From Diabrotica undecimpunctata (Eukaryota; Arthropoda; Insecta; Coleoptera; Chrysomelidae), in NCBI RefSeq assembly GCF_040954645.1, contig NC_092806.1:3100001-3164000 (forward strand): 64,000 bases of DNA, in the 5' to 3' direction. Shown piece after piece: positions 31,801-44,600 of this stretch. The notes beneath the pieces were generated by a model. That model saw only the letters and a program-made list of their open reading frames with translations, made no database searches and was not told the origin of the DNA. Numbering within the stretch: position 1 is the stretch's first letter; the number at the start of each line of letters is the position of its first letter. Position numbers and translations under genes: made by a program.

Positions 31801-34185
31801 AACAAAATAAATAACAAAATTTAATAACACCGATTTTGGAAAATAATCTACTGATCACACATGGGTGTGTTATTCTATGTGAAAAGGTAAGAGTGTGTTA
31901 ACTTTGTTCTAGACGTAAACGCACAAGTACAATTTGTTCACGCGAAGGATGGAATCGAGGATGTAATCCACTGGCTAACATTATTTTTGATCTTATTCAG
32001 CTTAGAATTAGTTTGAAACTACTCATTTGGCCATAAACACAATCCTTTTTTTTTAATAAGAGTTTAAATCACTGGAAATATACTTGTCCAATAATCGCTT
32101 AAAATTGCCTCTCGTGCAGTCCTGTCAGCTTCTTCGTTTCTCGTTATTCCGACGTATAAGGGTACCCACAAAAATTGAACTCTTCTTTCATTTTGATGAG
32201 CTTTAGACAGCTAATTTTTAAGTTACTTTTCAAAAGGATATAAAAATCATATATATCAAAATATAAGAGAGGGAATAAAAGAGACTGTTCCAATTATAGA
32301 GGTATTAGTGTGACAAGCTCTGTGGGCCGGTTGTACGGCAGAATATTAAAGAAGAGGGTTGAAAGACAGATACAAGATATTGAAGAACAAAGCGACTTTC
32401 GTACCGGGAGATCCTGCCTTGATAATATATTTATCCTACGACAAATAATTGAAAAGCGTGTCGAAAGAAGTAGAGAGACCCATTTGGTATTTATAGACCT
32501 TGAGAAAGCATATGATAGTGTCCCGTTAAAGAAAATGTTTGAGGTCCTCAAAAGGTCCGGATTGGATTCGACGTATATCCGAGCGATATATAAATAGTAC
32601 GAAAATGCAGTTAGTTGTGTAAAAATTGGAACCAGAACCCCAAATGAATTTAAAGTCACTAAAGGCCTAAAGCAAGGATGCTGTTTGTCACCGACACTCT
32701 TTAAAATATACGTCCAAGAAGCATTGAGAAATTGGAAAAATAAATGTAGATTTATGGGCATCGAAGTGAGACAAGAAACTCTGTATACATTGTTGTTTGC
32801 AGATGATCAGGTGGTGGTTGCAACCGATGACAAAGATATAAATTATATGAATCGAAAATTATTTGAGGAATATGCCAAATGGGGACTTACTGTAAACATA
32901 AGCAAAACAGAATATTTAAAAATTAGAGGAAATACCACAGATCTGAGGTTTAAAAACGCAGTCATAAAAGGCTATAACCAGTATAAATATCTAGGAAGCA
33001 TCATATCAGCCAATGGCAGAGTTAAGATAGATGTACAAAACCGAATAACCCAAGGGAAAAAATGCATCCGAATACTGAATTCATTACTGTGGTCTAATAA
33101 AATATAGATGCATACCAAACTTCGCGTATACAGAGCAATTGTAGAACCAATTACCACATATGGTGCCGAATGTTGGATGATGACAAAGAATGAACGAGAT
33201 AAAGTAGACGTTGTGGAAATGGATTATCTTAAAAGGTCATGTCGAGCATCGAGAATGGAAAGAATCAGGAATGAGGAAATACGAAACCGTACAGGAATTA
33301 GAGATACTCTTTCAGATAGAATACAAGGAAGGCAATTACAATGGTATGGTCACGTGATGAGAATGGAGGAGGAGCAGTGGCCAAAGAAAGCCTTAATGTA
33401 TGTTCCGCCAGAAAGAAGGAAAAGGGGAAGACCACCAACTTCCTAGAGAAGAGAAATTACAAAAACAATGCAATCTAGAGGCTTAGAAGAGGGAGATTGG
33501 AGAGATAGAAAAAAATGAAGGCTGAAATGCGGGAAGCGGCAATCGCCGTAGGACCCCCGTTATATGATGATGATGACTTTTCAAAAGGATGTTTTGAAAA
33601 AATATGTTCCAATGAGTTTATAGAGCTAAGGGAATCTGTTTAGGTGACGGTTTTTGACATAAAGTGAGTTTGTGACGGTAAACTCAGTAAAAAGTTTCAC
33701 AGCACGGTATAAAGGGTATACCTCAGCTAAATATTGGAGATAAATGAAAAAAACGATTGTTTTCCAAGAAAATGGTTAATGCCCCCACTCCGTCTTTGAA
33801 CTTAAATGCATCTGTGTAGATTTTATAGCGGTCGGGGTACTTTTCTAGGAGGACTTCGAACTTAAGCCGAATTAGCGAATTGTTTAAACTGGATTTATCG
33901 CAATAGACCATAGATATACCATATATTGGTAAATTTATTAGCCAAAGCTCCAGATATTTAATATCTGAGGAGAAAACATCCGGAAAATTAGTGTTTAGAT
34001 TTTGAAGTATGGATTTAGTTCTTTCGTAATATGTTTTTTTAGTATAGCGAATATTTTTCTTTATAATACAAGCGACTGAGGCGGTATGTGATAGGGCGAG
34101 GAATATGCAGCGGTGATGTAGTAGTGGGTCCTTATAAAAGAGTATAAATGATGGGTATCGTGGAAGTTGAAAAATCCCCTGTGAT
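31800..34185 (-). mobile_element. RNase H-bearing LINE remnant split by an RTE copy
   Basis: The minus strand from 34185 reads HHRCIFLALSHTASVACI (end of the RT region), then KFEVLLEKYPDRYKIYTDAF, with the first RNase H Asp in YTDA (about 33800), and AEVYPLYRAVKLF (Glu, about 33720) after a frameshift. The RTE insertion (32240-33575) follows. On its other side come QFLWVPLYVGITRNEEADRTAREA, with the last acidic residue (about 32130), and RTKLTHSYLF (about 31890). Coding similarity fades near 31850. Stops and frameshifts throughout. It is a third member of the RNase H LINE group in this window. Confidence 0.8.
32240..33575 (+). mobile_element. 5'-truncated RTE LINE with 15-bp TSD (copy 1)
   Basis: Flanked by perfect copies of acttttcaaaaggat (32225-32239 and 33576-33590) and ending in an atgatgatg tail. 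It codes for reverse transcriptase: NYRGISVTSSVGRLYGRILK, LVFIDLEKAYDSVP, GLKQGCCLSPTLFKIYVQEA, LLFADDQVVVAT (active site, about 32800) and YKYLGSIISANG. The C-terminal IVEPITTYGAECW, LQWYGHVMRMEEEQWP and RRKRGRPP follow. Premature stops occur at 32595, 33104 and 33444, from single-base changes relative to the copy at 41884. Confidence 0.95.
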
Positions 34186-34966
34186 TAATCTAAGACTTTT
34201 ATTATGACAAATATCCAATGATTTAAGAAATTGTGCATTTATATTATATATTATTATGTGTATCAACTTGGTAACACTCCACTGATATAAACCATATTAA
34301 GTAATTCTGTTTCATATATTTATGGCAAGGAAAAGATTGTAAAATATTGCAAATTTATTGCCTTGCCTTTTAAACCGTTTATCAACTAAAAGAACCAAAC
34401 TGTATATTAAAAATAAGCTGACACTTTATTAGGCTTTCAATTATCATACATAAAAGAGTCAATCCTTTGCCGTGCAACCCTTTTCCTCGAGGAAATGTTC
34501 GATTCCAGGCAAGTTTAGTGCCAAATATACCACCAGAGAGACGAAAATATATTTTCCGAGAGGATTATGCCGGCGAGGCTTTGTCACAAACATGAAAATA
34601 ACTCATAAAAATCCAACCGTAACCTTCCAAAAGTAATCCGCTTCTTTTTGGCATATTTTCCGAGTTCCTTGGAGAGACGGGACGTGCATAAACTAATGCG
34701 GAAGTTCTGCATAAAGTTTGGGATAAAAATCTGCCTTACGATTATACAAAGTATTAATATAGTTTTATTATACTTTTAAAAGTTTTAGTTTGATCTAAGT
34801 TTTTGCACTTAATTTTTTGCTGTTGCACGAACATTCACTGGCTCAAAAAGAGGCACCAACCCCTTTCTAAATGGAAGGCGACAGGTCCTCTCTCCTAAGA
34901 TTTTTAAATCAAACTTTTTTGATATCCTGATGCATATAAAGTAGATAAATATTATTTATGAATTTT
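34186..34966. other. Intron sequence, no recognised gene
   Basis: AT-rich. A somewhat GC-richer block at 34470-34700 has no reading frame or repeat that I recognise. Confidence 0.5.
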
Positions 34967-34985
34967 TTTTAAGTTAATTTTAATT

Positions 34986-37551
34986 TTCTTTCTTTCTTTC
35001 TCCCCTTCCTTTTACCCTAACAGGGTGTCGGATTTGGGCTGGCTATTTTAATTTCCAATTACCTACCTCGTTCATTCTTTTCTGTTTCCTGTCATTATTT
35101 TGAATTCCTCGAGTGATTTTTGTTTAAGTTTTCCCGCCTCTACTACTTGCTGTATCCATTTTTTTCTTGGTCTGCCTCTTTTTCTTTTTCCGATGTTTTT
35201 TGCTTCATAAATTTTTCTTGTTATTCTACTGGATTGCATCCTCATCAGATGCCCATACCAGTTTATTTGTATCTTTGCTATTTTGTTCATTATCGGTTCC
35301 TGGTTGGCCATTCTCCTAATAGTCTCGTTGCTTAATCTATCCCATTTTGTCTTTCCAGCTATCCTTCTTAGATGTCTCATCTCCATTGCGTTTATCGAGC
35401 TCTTATGTTTTTCCAGAATTGTCCAGTTTTCACTTGCATAGAGCACAGTCGGTATCACTATTGTGTTATATATTTTTATTCTTGTTTCTCGTGCAAGTTC
35501 TCTTTTTCCCATTATTGGGGCTAACGCATAATATAACTTGTTTGATTTCTTTGCTCTATTTGTTATTTCCCAGTCTATTTTTCCATCATTAGTTATCATA
35601 CTTCCCAGGTATTCGTAAGTTGTTACTATTTCCAATTCTGAGTTTTTACATTTTATTTTTATTTGATTATCTTCCTTATCTCCTTTGCCGCTGATTATCA
35701 TTATCTTACTTTTTTCCTCGTTTATTTCCATTTTAAGTTCTTTTATTTATTCTACCCATATATTCATTAGTTTCTGCATTTTATTCTCGGAATCTGCTAT
35801 TAGTACTATGTCGTCTGCATACATTAAGGACTCTATTGTTACCGGTTGTAATCTGCGGTAACCTATTATTGTCTGTAGTTGATTAGTTCTGACTCTAGTG
35901 TTTCTTATCAATTCGTTCATTACTATTATGAATAGCAAAGGGCTGAGACTATCTCCTTGTTTAATACCTCTCTTTTAATTAAATGCTTCCGATCTTTCCC
36001 TTGTTATTTGTACCCTTCCTTTTACCTCTTTATAAGTACTTTCTATAATTTTTATCAATGCATTAGGTACGTTAATTTTCCTTATGTATTTCCCTATAAT
36101 ATGTCTTTCTATCATGTCAAATGCTGCTCTTAGGTCTATGAATGCTAATACTAGTTTTTCCCCGTATCTATGCTTCTTTCTATTAGGTTTCTAATGATAT
36201 ATATGTTGTCATTTGTCTGTCTTCCTGGTCTAAATGCCATTTGTTCTTCTCCCAATACCATTTCTACTTCTTGTCTCAGTCTCTTCTCTATTATTTTCGT
36301 ATATATTTTATAGCACACCGATGACAGACATATTGCCCTATAGTTGTCGCAGTTTACATGTTCTTCTTTTTTTTATATTGGCACGATGATATTGTTCTGT
36401 CAGTCTTTAGGGATTGTTTGTTTTTCCCACGCCTCTTTATATATTTTCCATAGCCAGTTTATTCCTTCTTCTCCCATGTATTTTACCATTTCCGGTTCAA
36501 TTTCATCATCTCCACCTGCCTTGCCTAATTTTATATTTGATAATCCTTCTATTACTTCTTCTCTACTTATTTGCTCTGGCTCTGTGTTTTCTTCGTCTTC
36601 ATTGATTATATTGTCTTCCTTTTTCACTTCGGTATCAAATTTTTTCTCATAATATTCTTTCCATACCCTAGCTATTTGTTCTGGGCTTATTTGTATTTGG
36701 TTTGAAGTATCTCTTACTGCGTTTATTTCCTTTCGTTTTCCCTGCCTTATGTGTCGTATTGTCGTCCAAAAGTTTCTATTATTTGTTATATATTCTTCCT
36801 GAAGTTTTTCTCCAAATTCTTTCCATGTTTTTGTTTTTGCTTGTGTGACTGTCTTTTTTGCCAATCGTCTCTGCCTATAGTATTTTTCTTTATCTTCTTC
36901 TAATCCCGTTTCGAGGTATTTTTTCCATGCTATTTTCTTCTTTTTTATTTCTGTCTTCACTTCTTTATTCCACCACCTTGTCCTTTTTAACTGTTTATTA
37001 TATTTTTTGATTCCACACACTTCAGTTACTGTTGTCTTTAATACTTCACTGTATGTACTCCATCTTTCTTCCATTGTCCATGTTTCTTTTTGGCGCTCTA
37101 TTTGTCTCAGTCTTTTGTTAATTTCCTCCGTGTAAAATTCTCGCACACTTTTTATCTTTAGTTTGTTTACATTTACTTTCTTGTACTCTTTTCTTTTCAC
37201 TTCCTCCATTTTTTCATCCTCCAGTTTTGCAGTGACCATCCTGTGTTGTGTAAACAGTTCGGGTTCCTTTTCCGTTAAGATGTTTTTTATATTTTGTTCT
37301 AGGTTTCTCGTATAGACTATATAGTCGATTAAGCTTTTCGCATTTCTCTCTTCAGCCACAAATGTATATTTGTCGTTAATGGTTTGTTCACTGAATGTGT
37401 TTCCTATTATCAGGTCATTGGTTTGGCAGAATTCCAGCATTTTAATTCCATTTCTATTTAATGTTTCTTCCCCATATTGTCCAATGCATCCTAATCCCCT
37501 GTTAATATCCTTACCTACTCTTGAATTCCAATCGCCTAAGATTAAAATTAG
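34986..37551 (-). mobile_element. RTE-group LINE with 19-bp TSD and AAAG-rich tail
   Basis: Flanked by a perfect 19-bp direct repeat (34967-34985 and 37552-37570, ttttaagttaattttaatt). On the minus strand it begins inside the endonuclease (LILILGDWNSRVGKDINRGL at about 37550-37490). It continues with FCQTNDLIIGNTF, SLIDYIVYTRN and the linker RWWNKEVKTEIKKKKIAWKKYL (37440-36400, 346 codons open). Broken RT follows (NCDNYRAICLSSV, MAFRPGRQTNDNIYIIRNLI). Then [15 protein letters not shown] (35830) and KYEYLG-like TTYEYLGSMITNDG lead to the C-terminus HLMRMQSSRITRKIYEAK, RKRGRPRKKWIQQVVE, with the stop at 35072. The tail is a run of aaag units (34986-35003). Confidence 0.93.
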
Positions 37552-37774
37552 TTTTAAGTTAATTTTAATTAAAATCCATAAACATAAATCGCTTATATTA
37601 TTAAAAACTCCTTTTCTTAATTTTTAATAGTTTTAATCGACTTTATTCCTAGATATTAGAATTCCTCTATATAATTTTTTCTAGAAGTTGCTGTATAAGA
37701 TAGTTAATTTGTTTTTATTCGTAACATTGTTTATCAAGCAAGCAACAGTATAACCCAGCCTGAGAGGCTTGCTC

Positions 37775-39520
37775 TCAAGCTGGGAGAAATGGTTCTCGAA
37801 GAGATGCGAAGAAATCGAACAGTGCGAAAAAGTATACTACTATCACAATATGCATAAGAAGATAAAGGAATTTACAACAAAGAAAAGCTACAATATTTTA
37901 TCGAAAGGGCTGTGCGATGATAATGGAAATCTACAACTAGACCCCGACAAAATAGTTAGAATCTGGGAAACTTATGTGGAACAACTGTTTAATGATGACC
38001 GTTCTAGTAGGTACACACTGAGCAATGATGATACTGGCCTTTCTATTCCAACATCAGAAGTGGAGAATGCTATAAAGGGTCTTAAAAATAACAAAAGACC
38101 AGGCAACGATAACGTATACGAAGAAGTATTGAAAATGCTCTGCGAAACAAACAGTCAATTTCTAGACTCACTCGTCAGACTCTTTAACAATATCTATAAC
38201 AGCGGGGAGTTTCCTGAAGACTGGCTAGAGTCATCGGATGATAAGTCTAATTAACCACATTTCAAAGGCATACATCAAGGTTATTTACAACAGAATAAGC
38301 AAAAAATGCGAGGATAACATTGGAGATTCGCAATTTGGGTTTCGGAATTCTCTTGGAATAAGAGAAGCACTTTTTAGTCTACAGGTACTCATCCAGCGCT
38401 GCAGAGATATGAACAAAGACGTGTACATATGCTTTATGGACTATGCAAAAGCATTCGATAACGTAAAGCACGAAAGAATGATTGAAGTTCTCCATAAGAT
38501 CGGAGTCGACTACAGAGACATTCGAACAATAGCGAGTCTCTATTGGGGTCAAACAGCTAAAGTGAAAGTAGGATCTACATTAACCAATAAAATTGAGATC
38601 AAAAAAGTGGTACGACAGGGTTGTATCTTGTCTCCCATTCTCTTTAATATATACTAAGAAGAAGTATTTAAGACAGCGCTGGAGGAAAGCACAGAAGGCA
38701 TAAAGATAAATGGAAAAATAATTAATAACATAAGGTATGCTGATGACACTGTGATTCTAGCAAGTAGCATGAAAGAACTGAGTTGCCTAATGAGTAAGAT
38801 ACAAAAAACAAGTGCACAATACGGACTCAGACTAAATATCACAAAAACCAAATGGATGTTAGTAAGCAAACCAACAACCACCACAGCAACTGATATTAGA
38901 GAATGAAAGAATTGAACACTTGGATTCGTACATCTACTTGGGAACTACAGTTAACTCAAATTGGGATCAAGCGAAGAAAATACGTTTAAGAGTAGAAAAG
39001 GCAATGAGCATCGTTCACTAGTTTGAAACAAATTTTCACCTCTAAAAGCCTCACCCTACCTCTCAAAATTCGACTTCTGAAATGTTATGTATTCCCGGTT
39101 TTGTTATATGGAATGAAGGCGTAGACAATGACCGCAAAAATGATGAAAAAAGTAGAGGCCTTCGAAATATGGGCTTACCGACGTATATTATGTATATCCT
39201 GGACTGAGCACGTGACCAACGAAGAGGTACTACGCCGGATAGGTAAAGAGAGAGAGGTAGGAATAAGTATAAAGAAAAGAAAGTTGGAATACTTAAGTCA
39301 CGTTATGAGACATAATAAATATAGAGTACTACAGCTGATCGTTCAACGGAAAATAGACAGCAGAAGGGGTCCAGGGAGGAGAAGACACGCGTGGCTCCAA
39401 AACTTGCGGCAATGGTTCGGATTGTCATCTGCTAAACTATTCAGATCTGCCGTAAACAAAGTCAGAATAGCCATGTTGATTGCCAACGTTCGGAACGGAC
39501 AAGGCACATGAAGAAGAAGA
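37775..39520 (+). mobile_element. RTE LINE with GAA tail, 5'-truncated
   Basis: Contains the linker/RT at 37775-38254 (NDDTGLSIPTSEVENAIKGL, KNNKRPGNDNVYEEVLKML), then QFGFRNSLGIREALFSLQVL, YICFMDYAKAFDNVKHE and VVRQGCILSPILFNIY to a stop at 38655. In frame beyond it comes RYADDTVILASS (about 38730). The C-terminus at 39128-39511 reads AFEIWAYRRILCISWTEHVT, RRGPGRRRHAWLQNLRQWFG and MLIANVRNGQGT, followed by a gaagaagaag tail. Near-matching repeats gaggcttgctc (37764-37774) and gacgcttgctc (39521-39531) are a probable TSD with one mismatch. Several frameshifts (about 38240, 38900-39120). Confidence 0.88.
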
Positions 39521-39531
39521 GACGCTTGCTC

Positions 39532-41868
39532 ATGCCTTAACCCATTAACAGCCACAGGTGCACACTTTTCATTTTTATTTTTTTTTTACATACTGCTAAA
39601 ATACTTAGTATTCTGTCAAGTATTCACAAATATTCTAGCATGTGTCTTTTATCTTTATAACCATATGTACTTGATTTTAGATATGTTTGACAATTTGTGA
39701 AACTAACACGATTTTTCAACTGTTTGACAACATCATGAACACAATAATTTTTTATCGACTTTTTGACCTAACGAAGATATATGTTATGATAATATAGCTT
39801 TAAAATATTATTGGGCTTCATTCTTAGTTGCATACTTGGACAAAACTTGGCCTCATCCACTTTCCCCCCGATATCGATCTGATGCGCTATAGAGGCTGCC
39901 TTATTAGCAAAGCGCTTTTTATGTTAGAGTGTTAAGTACTAGCCTGGATTTCTCTACGAAATCCTACCTCGAACAATGTAGGCCATCATTAGGCGCTCTA
40001 TCGATCTGTGTTGCTTGCTCAGCTCTCGAGTCCCCGCTTTCGCCTACACCCAATTTGGTGACTCAGCGCTCGAGGATCTGGCCTCTCTTGCCCATTTTTT
40101 GGGTTTTGTTAGTATTTTCTTAATGCTGTAAATGTCATTACCTCGTTAAAAGTAAGTTGTTCGTTTTAGTTTTGAATGACAAGAACAGCATTAATAAAAT
40201 TCATCTTTTGGTCCATTTATAATTGAAAATAAAGCTGTAAAATTTTAAGTGATTATTGTTTCCGATCCCCAACTTTTTACGTCATTTTTTGGTTTCTTTG
40301 AATACTAATTAAGCTTGAAATAATGGTTTTACAAATTTGTTTTCGAATTTGCAAATACCGAATCGACTTCAGCTCAAAATCCGATTTGAAAATTCTTTTT
40401 GCTTCAACGGCTTCCTCGCACCGACGCTTTCAAAGGAAATTGGCGATTCTTTAATATTTCAATATTATATTTCCGCTGTAATATACTTTTACCTTTAATA
40501 TTTAATTTGATTATTCAAGAATAGAACTTATTTCGCTTAAAATTTTTGTTGTTACTACTTTTATATAATTTTATAATGTACAAACGGTACATTTTTTAAA
40601 TATTGTTTTAAATGGTGTCTCTTATATGCATCATCTTATAAGTACTGCAGATGCTGTGGTATTCCTTAGGAGGGCAGAATAGTGGTCAATCTTTAATACC
40701 AACAGTTTTTAAACATAGGGACAATAAGGCAGTAGATACTACGAAATTTGTCTTATTCCACGTAGCCGTGGTGGTATCCCATAAGTAGATCTACCTTCTA
40801 CCGGGAAGGCAAAAGAGTATCTATCCGCTACACTAATAGAATAGACGTCCAAACGCCATATAATAAGTTTCAGAATTTGTACTTTTCTTTTGTAAAAAGC
40901 ATTCGTGGACACTTTTTATAATTTTATATAAATGTAATATTTCTATTTTTTAATATAAATATCGTAATTGGTAATACTATTTTACGATATTCTAGATAGG
41001 GGTTTATATGTAAACGCTGAAAATTTCCCCACATATTTTAAACGAATTGTATGGCAACCATCCAATTTATCATCTCTGTTCCGGTACACAGTACAAGAAA
41101 TAGAAGAATCAAGAAAAACATCTAAATCAAAAGTCTTTGTCACCTCATATAAAACCCATAAAAGATAAATCGTACAAGCTCGATATTTTTGAACGAATCC
41201 AGACGAATACTTCCCAGGACGGTTCATTTTGCTAAAATGATTTACGGAGTAAGTGACACAATTTCGTCGAATAGTTGAAACTTTTACGATTGTCCCCCAC
41301 ACAACAATGTATTCCGTAAGGATCCGTCGAGCACACTCGTCGATATATCTGCAGTCTCTTTTATCCTACAATATCTTTAATCTTGAACAACTTGCTAGAA
41401 AACACGTCGCATAAATATAGAGAGAGAGCGCCACCGTTTTCGACCGAATGCTTCTCCAATAGTTTGCGAATTGGATACGAAGTACAAATAAAATACAGGA
41501 GGAAATTTAAACCACCTAGATATTTCTTTCATGTTGCCGTTTGTATTTTATTAACCAAATTTTTGTGACATATGAAAAATGTTGCCGCAACCGGTTCGAT
41601 CAGCGAAATAAAGTTAGTAAAAGAAAGCTTACTTCATTTTATAGGTTACCGAACATTACATCTTTATGAAGCAAAAAAATTATTCGATAAATATTGGGTC
41701 CTCTTATTACTTTAGGTAAAAGATTTATTAAAAAAAGTTTTTACTGCAGAGGACTTTATACAATTTTCTAAATGTATTTCTCTATATTTTGCTATTTTTA
41801 ATTTACTAATATTACATACGGGTATATTTTGCTTTACCGTCTCCTACTTTCTCTTCTTTTTATACTTT
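39532..41868. other. Intron sequence, no recognised gene
   Basis: Mostly AT-rich with no coding signature that I recognise. The block at 40660-40860 is less AT-rich and has the look of transposon non-coding sequence, but I cannot classify it. Short frames at 40968-41168 and 41383-41568 resemble no family that I know. Confidence 0.45.
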
Positions 41869-41883
41869 ATTTATTTATTTCTA

Positions 41884-43631
41884 GTGGCTAAGTGTGATGA
41901 ACTAGACAGATTTATGGGTGGAACAAAAGTGGCACAAGCTTGGAAAACATTAAAGAAGTTTAGGAAAAATGAGAAAAGTGAAGACAACATTTCTCTCATA
42001 AAGTTAAATGAATGGGAAGAATATTATACGAAACTGCTGAAAGAGGATAGAGTAGAGTACAGATGGGAAAAGATAAGGGAATTAATAGACAACAGAGACG
42101 AAAGACAGGAAATCCCTATAATAACATTATCTGAATTGACGGAAACCTTAAAAGAGGTTAAAAACGGAAAAGCCGCAGGGCCTGGAGACATTCCCATAGA
42201 GCTGGTTAAATATGGGCCGACTGCACTTTTAGAATTAATAGTAGACCTTTTCAATAAATGTATGTGTGGAGACCAGGAAATTCCTAAAGATTGGATTAAT
42301 CATATATAAGCTCCATATATAAGAGAGGGAATAAAAGAGACTGTTCCAATTATAGAGGTATTAGTGTGACGAGCTCTGTGGGCCGGTTGTACGGCAGAAT
42401 ATTAAAGAAGAGGGTTGAAAGACAGATACAAGATATTGAAGAACAAAGCGGCTTTCGTACCGGGAGATCCTGCCTTGATAATATATTTATCCTACGACAA
42501 ATAATTGAAAAGCGTGTCGAAAGAAGTAGAGAGACCCATTTGGTATTTATAGACCTTGAGAAAGCATATGATAGTGTCCCGTTAAAGAAAATGTTTGAGG
42601 TCCTCGAAAGGTCCGGATTGGATTCGACGTATATCCGAGCGATATATAAATTGTACGAAAATGCAGTTAGTTGTGTAAAAATTGGAACCAGAACCTCAAA
42701 TGAATTTAAAGTCACTAAAGGCCTAAAGCAAGGATGCTGTTTGTCACCGACACTCTTTAAAATATACGTCCAAGAAGCATTGAGGAATTGGAGAAATAAA
42801 TGTAGATTTATGGGCATCGAAGTGGGACAAGAAACTCTGTATACATTGTTATTTGCAGATGATCAGGTGATGGTTGCAACCGATGAGGAAGATATAAATT
42901 ATATGAATCGAAAATTATTTGAGGAATATGCCAAATAGGGGCTTACTGTAAACATAAGCAAAACAGAATATTTAAAAATTGGAGGAAATACCACAGATCT
43001 GAGGCTTGAAAACGCAGTTATAAAAGGCTGCAACCAGTATAAATATCTAGGAAGCATCATATCAGCAGATGGCAGAGTTAAGATAGATGTACAAAACCGA
43101 ATAACCCAAGGGAAAAAATGCATCCGAATACTGAATTCATTACTGTGGTCTAATAAAATAAAGATGCATACCAAACTTCGCGTATACAGAGCAATTATAG
43201 AACCAATTACCACATATGGTGCTGAATGTTGGACGATGGCAAAGAATGAACGAGATAAAGTAGACGTTGTGGAAATGGATTATCTTAGAAGGTCATGTCG
43301 AGTATCGAGAATGGAAAGAATTAGGAATGAGGAAATACGAAACCGTACAGGAATTAGAGATACTCCTTCAGATAGAATACAAGGAAGGCAATTACAATGG
43401 TATGGTCACGTGATGAGAATGGAGGAAGAGCGGTGGCCAAAGAAAGCCTTAATGTATGTTCCGCCAGAAAGAAGGAAAAGGGGAAGACCACCAAATTCCT
43501 GGAGAAGAGAAATTACAAAAACAATGCAATCTAGAGGCTTAGAAGAGGGAGATTGGAGAGATAGGAAAAGATGGAGGCTGAAATGCGTAAAGCGGCAATC
43601 GCCGTAGGACCCCCGTTATATGATGATGATG
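41884..43631 (+). mobile_element. 5'-truncated RTE LINE with 15-bp TSD (copy 2)
   Basis: Flanked by atttatttatttcta (41869-41883 and 43632-43646), with an atgatgatg tail. It extends further 5' than the copy at 32240: the linker AKCDELDRFMGGTKVAQAWK and KNGKAAGPGDIPIELVKYG precede the RT. The two copies are almost identical where they overlap, with scattered single-base changes. The active site FADDQVMVAT lies at about 42855. Lesions are a frame break near 42300 and an amber codon at 42936 where copy 1 has Trp. The C-terminal 147 codons (43164-43607) are open. One of the younger elements here. Confidence 0.95.
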
Positions 43632-43646
43632 ATTTATTTATTTCTA

Positions 43647-44600
43647 TTTGTCCAGGGGCGGACTAAGGTCTTGGCAACCTGGGCATGTGCCTAGGGCCCG
43701 TAATTTTTAGAGCACGAAAAATAGGTTTTTAATCTTTGAAATTAATTTTTATTTTTATTTAACAGAAAAACGTAATATTCTTAATTATTACCGACACGTA
43801 TACAACAGTCAAAGGCATTTTTTTGTCAAAAAATAAACACTAATAATGGCACTAATAAACACTAATGGTGGCAATAATAAACGTTTGTCCGTTGCATTTG
43901 AACAGAAAGTCGAAGTACAAACGAGACACTTAAAACAAGCGGAGTTACAGGTAGCGTTCATTTTGGGAAGTGTGCACTTTACCGCGAAATCGGCACTAAT
44001 GGAATTCTTTGTTACAAAGGAAACCGCAACAATTCTCACAAATATGCATTAGTTTGTATTTGTGTTAGTATTATTTACGATAAAGCTCGTTAAAAATGAA
44101 ATATCGGTGATTTTCAAGGTGACCCGGATTTTATGATCGCGAGTGTATATAAAAATAAAAATATATATTTTCATTAAAATATTGATACAATCCTTCATTT
44201 ACTATACTCCTATTACAGGTCAAATGTTTATATACAGCAAACGATGCACCATATACCTATATAACTAATTCTTTTTCTCTTTCTGCGCTCTCTTACCTAT
44301 AGCATTACACATGTAATGATTGTGCAGATTGACTCCTATATAAATTTTTAACGACGAACGACTGTATAGAAGTATAACTTCTACCGGCAGTCCCATTGGA
44401 CTGCCACACCCGTTTTTTTTTTGGGTGAACAATCAGTCTTATTAGTTGAGAATAGTCGTGTGTTATTAATTCTTAGATGTATTTTTGGAACATTAAATTA
44501 AATATTATTTATAAAAAAGCAATCTTTATATTTAATGTGATTTACAACGTAGTAAATGAAAAGGCCTGAATGAAAATTTTTTCTATTATCCAGTCGCTGA
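43647..44600. other. Intron sequence with a possible hAT end and a GC hairpin
   Basis: Begins with caggggcggactaaggtctt (43653 on), which resembles a hAT-type terminal repeat, but no second end is found. At 44386-44405 ggcagtcc and ggactgcc form a perfect 8-bp stem with a 4-base loop. Just upstream tagaagt/acttcta form another (44367-44383). No reading frame with known similarity. Confidence 0.4.

Noticed and set aside
32294..32761. 155-codon minus-strand frame, with an almost identical twin at 42350-42817
   Set aside because: Both are antisense to the RT of the two RTE copies. Their similarity only reflects the near-identical elements on the + strand.
36344..36652. Several + strand frames between 35120 and 37627
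   Set aside because: Antisense shadows of the minus-strand RTE LINE at 34986-37551; rich in Ser/Leu/Phe as expected from the complement of Lys/Glu-rich coding sequence.
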